This document shows, one piece after another, positions 62,090 to 64,000 of a stretch of 64,000 nucleotides of DNA. The DNA is taken from positions 1 through 64,000 of the forward strand of contig NZ_JAMKMS010000006.1 of NCBI RefSeq assembly GCF_023634655.1, written 5' to 3'. The stretch is from Vibrio methylphosphonaticus (lineage in GTDB: Bacteria; Pseudomonadota; Gammaproteobacteria; Enterobacterales; Vibrionaceae). The notes below the pieces were generated by a model, which had not been told where the DNA came from, did not search any database, and was given only the letters and a program-made list of their open reading frames with translations. The position numbers and the translations under genes were made by a program. Position 1 is the stretch's first letter. Each line of letters starts with the position of its first letter.

Positions 62090-62665
62090 TTACCCAAACC
62101 ACGCCGTTATCCTCTCCTTTACGCTAGCATTCTTTTTCCAAATCCAATATATCCCATCTTCAAGCTCTTCCACTGTCATACTTTCGGGTTGATATACGGG
62201 ATGACTACCGTCGTATTTTGACCAGTCGGTGGTCAAAATACGCCCTTCTTGCTCAAGTTGATTGAACGTCTTTGAACCGGGAAAAGGGATCATATAGTGT
62301 GGGATCACCTTATCAACGTTAATCTCTTCTACAAACTCTTGGGTTTGCTCAAATATAGAAGCATCGTGTTCATCAAAACCGAACAAAAAGTCTCCCCACA
62401 CTTCGATGCCGTGACGCTTTATTTCTGCGATGTGCGCCTTCATTTTGGATGGCTTCACAAACCCTTTTTTCTGTGCTTTTAACGCTTCCTCGGATGGGGT
62501 TTCTATCCCTAACAATACCGCTTTAAATCCGGCTTTAGCCGCCGCATTCAGTAACTCTTTGTCGCGAGCAATTAACACGGTCGTTTCACCATAGAAGCTC
62601 ATGTTAAGTGGTTCAATCGCCTTAAACAGCACGATCGCGTACTGTCGGTCGTGATATACAGTCAG
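62090..62665 (-). pseudogene. Truncated B12-binding-type radical SAM protein remnant
   Basis: The open frame encodes the C-terminal part of a BchE/HpnJ-like radical SAM protein (SFYGETTVLIARDKELLNAA, LLGIETPSEEALKAQKKGF, GDFLFGFDEHD, IPFPGSKTFNQLEQEGRIL, DWSKYDGSHP). Recognisable coding continues upstream of the first possible start (GTG at 62632) through YHDRQYAIV to the stop codon of the preceding gene, in the same frame. The B12-binding domain and the CxxxCxxC cluster motif, roughly the first 300 residues of the family, are missing, so it cannot be an active radical SAM enzyme. A deletion that removed the front of the gene is the simplest explanation. Confidence 0.8.
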
Positions 62666-63238
62666 TTAGTGGTAGTGAACAACTAACTGGTTGGTTTCTT
62701 CCTGTCCTAATGCATCAAGATAATGCGTTTCTACTACCGCTTTCACAAACCGGCGAAAGTTAATCTTTTTCCAGGTATTGGTTATTTCTTCTTTACTATT
62801 CTTGCCGCGATTCAACAATTGCTCCCCCTGCTCACTGGGGATAAGTTTAATATAGCCATCTTTCTGAATGCTCGCTTCGACAGGAAAACCAATAATGACA
62901 GTGGCATGATTGAAGTTTGTATCCATGTTTTTATAGATCACTACTAGGCGATCAAGTGTTTCTGGTAAGTCTTCTTGCTGGGTGATTTTATCTTCAAACT
63001 CTGCCCAAAGTGCAGCGACGTTATCCAGTGAAATAGTTTGCGTTACGACACTTCGGACATAGGTTTTGTTTTTATCCAGTGAGTGCTGTTTAACCTGCTT
63101 CTGAGTGGGGGACTTCTCTGCTTTGAATGACGCTTGTCGCTTGGATGAGTGTTCAGCCATTACGGGTTGCATAAGTACTGCTCCCAAAATGGCACCCGCG
63201 ATGATCACGGTTGTTAGTAGTGATGCGAATAGTTTCAT
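62666..63238 (-). CDS. Exported protein with GyrI-like effector-binding fold
   Basis: The 190-residue protein has an N-terminal hydrophobic signal or anchor (LLTTVIIAGAILGAVLM, with a possible cleavage after VMA), a basic linker, and a domain from about residue 60. That domain resembles AraC-type effector-binding (GyrI-like) folds: ISLDNVAALWAEFEDK, VVIYKNMDTNFNHATVIIGFPV and a final NQLVVHYH strand. Such domains bind small hydrophobic ligands; a periplasmic version is uncommon. AAGGAGAAGAA precedes the ATG. Its stop codon abuts the radical SAM remnant, so its 3' neighbourhood has been rearranged. Confidence 0.65.
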   Translation of the reverse strand: MKLFASLLTTVIIAGAILGAVLMQPVMAEHSSKRQASFKAEKSPTQKQVKQHSLDKNKTYVRSVVTQTISLDNVAALWAEFEDKITQQEDLPETLDRLVVIYKNMDTNFNHATVIIGFPVEASIQKDGYIKLIPSEQGEQLLNRGKNSKEEITNTWKKINFRRFVKAVVETHYLDALGQEETNQLVVHYH

Positions 63239-63524
63239 TTCTTCTCCTTAGATTTATTCATTATCAGGAGAAGTGTACGACTGTAATGGTAACCAAAAGG
63301 TTATCAATTTTAGAATCTGAGTTAGAATCTCAACCAATCAGATTACATGGTTTTTCATAGCGAAGTGTAACCATTCAACGTGTCGCTTACTTATGACTAT
63401 AAGTGGAAGTGACGACACGGTTAGGGCAGTTAGACGGATAAGTTACGTTGACTCTAGAGCTTGAATATCTCTAGAACGCCATGAGCTATAATGGATGTGA
63501 TTTCATGACTACCAAAGGTAAACT

Positions 63525-64000
63525 ATGAAAATGTTTCTGGTATTAAGTGCGGCTTTATTCACTGTTACGTCACCAATTGCTCAGTCCGCTGATAACGTAA
63601 ATCTTGCGGAAATTATGCTGGTTTCTTCGCTGGATGATTCACCGGGTACTGCTTAGATATTGCTGGGGGAAAAGGAGCAAATGCACCGATAGATAGAGGT
63701 TTGCAAGCTCATACTTGTTATCACTAGACTAGCGACATACTTGAAGACCAAGGCTTTGATACATCTTTGATTTCACAAGGTGTTTTTCGAATCGCGTACT
63801 TTGACGTTTGCATGTCTGCATCATCAATAAAACAAGGGGCATCACTTGGTTTAGAGCGGTGTGATTCTTCGGCAAATGAAAGTTTTACATTGAATGATAG
63901 CGGCCAAATTACACTGAACAGCGATCCTAAGTTATGCCTGACTGTTGATAGTGAAAATAAAAGAGAAGGCCGTTGTGGGTCGCCCGTTCACGTGATGAGA
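63525..64000 (+). pseudogene. Broken ricin-type lectin-domain gene, cut by the window edge
   Basis: The ATG at 63525 starts a signal peptide (MKMFLVLSAALFTVTSPIAQSA) and runs 43 codons to TAG at 63654-63656. Restoring one base near the GGG at 63644-63646 joins DDSPG to YCLDIAGGKGANAPIDRGLQ, a ricin-B-type beta-trefoil start. That second frame meets a TAG at 63725-63727 and then continues open (VFRIAYFDVCMSASS, GASLGLERCDSS, KLCLTVDSENKREGRC) to the window end. One frameshift plus one stop indicate a pseudogene of a secreted carbohydrate-binding protein, unless both are sequencing errors. Confidence 0.75.

Noticed and set aside
62090..62632. Intact radical SAM gene
   Set aside because: The cluster-binding cysteines and B12 domain are missing; recorded as a remnant.

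Overview
The window looks like Vibrionaceae chromosome, most likely a Vibrio. The GlpR, GlpK, GlpD, TyrR, RimJ, TrhO, TcyP, CobTSU/BtuCD and AstE-like proteins all read as close gammaproteobacterial orthologues. Base composition is moderate, intergenic regions are AT-rich, and signalling genes (GGDEF, HD-GYP, receiver, STAS, RpoS-like sigma factor) are dense. No rRNA, tRNA, CRISPR array, intact insertion sequence, integron or replication origin was seen, and no species is proposed. All functions are read from sequence and remembered family knowledge; no database search was run.

Layout. 0-8 kb: a possible gene tail and repeat-like region, a META-domain lipoprotein, a DUF1289 protein, a receiver-CheC/diguanylate cyclase operon, an MFS permease, an acyl-CoA desaturase with a FabR-like control region, and an HD-GYP phosphodiesterase. 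8-17 kb: pseudouridine catabolism (psuK, psuG) with a HAD phosphatase, then glycerol 3-phosphate genes (glpR, glpK, glpD) sharing GlpR-like operators, and a PafA-type alkaline phosphatase. 17-28 kb: EamA permease, STAS protein, TyrR, RimJ-like acetyltransferase, HD hydrolase, a DUF2947-like protein, an operon of SLC13 transporter, unusual histidine kinase and stand-alone receiver, then OsmC, GFA-type and DUF1801 proteins. 28-44 kb: a DUF1800/DUF1501 pair, a second HAD phosphatase paralogous to the first, LysE exporter, TrhO, a six-gene Aae-like efflux operon ending in an ion channel and an AI-2E-family permease, cystine transporter TcyP, an NAD(P)-binding protein and a second RpoS-like sigma factor. 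44-53 kb: cobalamin salvage (cobT, cobS, cobU, cobC) running into an M3 peptidase, then astE and btuCD.

53-62 kb is the most distinctive region. A FadL-type porin and a DUF1254 protein diverge from a plus-strand group made of an anaerobic sulfatase-maturing enzyme, a LysR regulator, a serine-type exported sulfatase, a small outer-membrane barrel and a second DUF1254 protein. This reads as a self-contained import and desulfation module for an organic sulfate ester, with its own maturase and regulator; the substrate is unknown. The last 2 kb is decaying: a radical-SAM remnant without its cluster-binding half, a periplasmic GyrI-like protein, and a ricin-type lectin gene broken by a frameshift and a stop.

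Intergenic regions carry several short tandem repeats: a 16-bp array, a 21-bp array, a GCAGAGA heptamer array, and two abutting heptamer arrays near 33.6 kb. These are candidate variable-number loci. Many gene ends have clean intrinsic terminators, some bidirectional.
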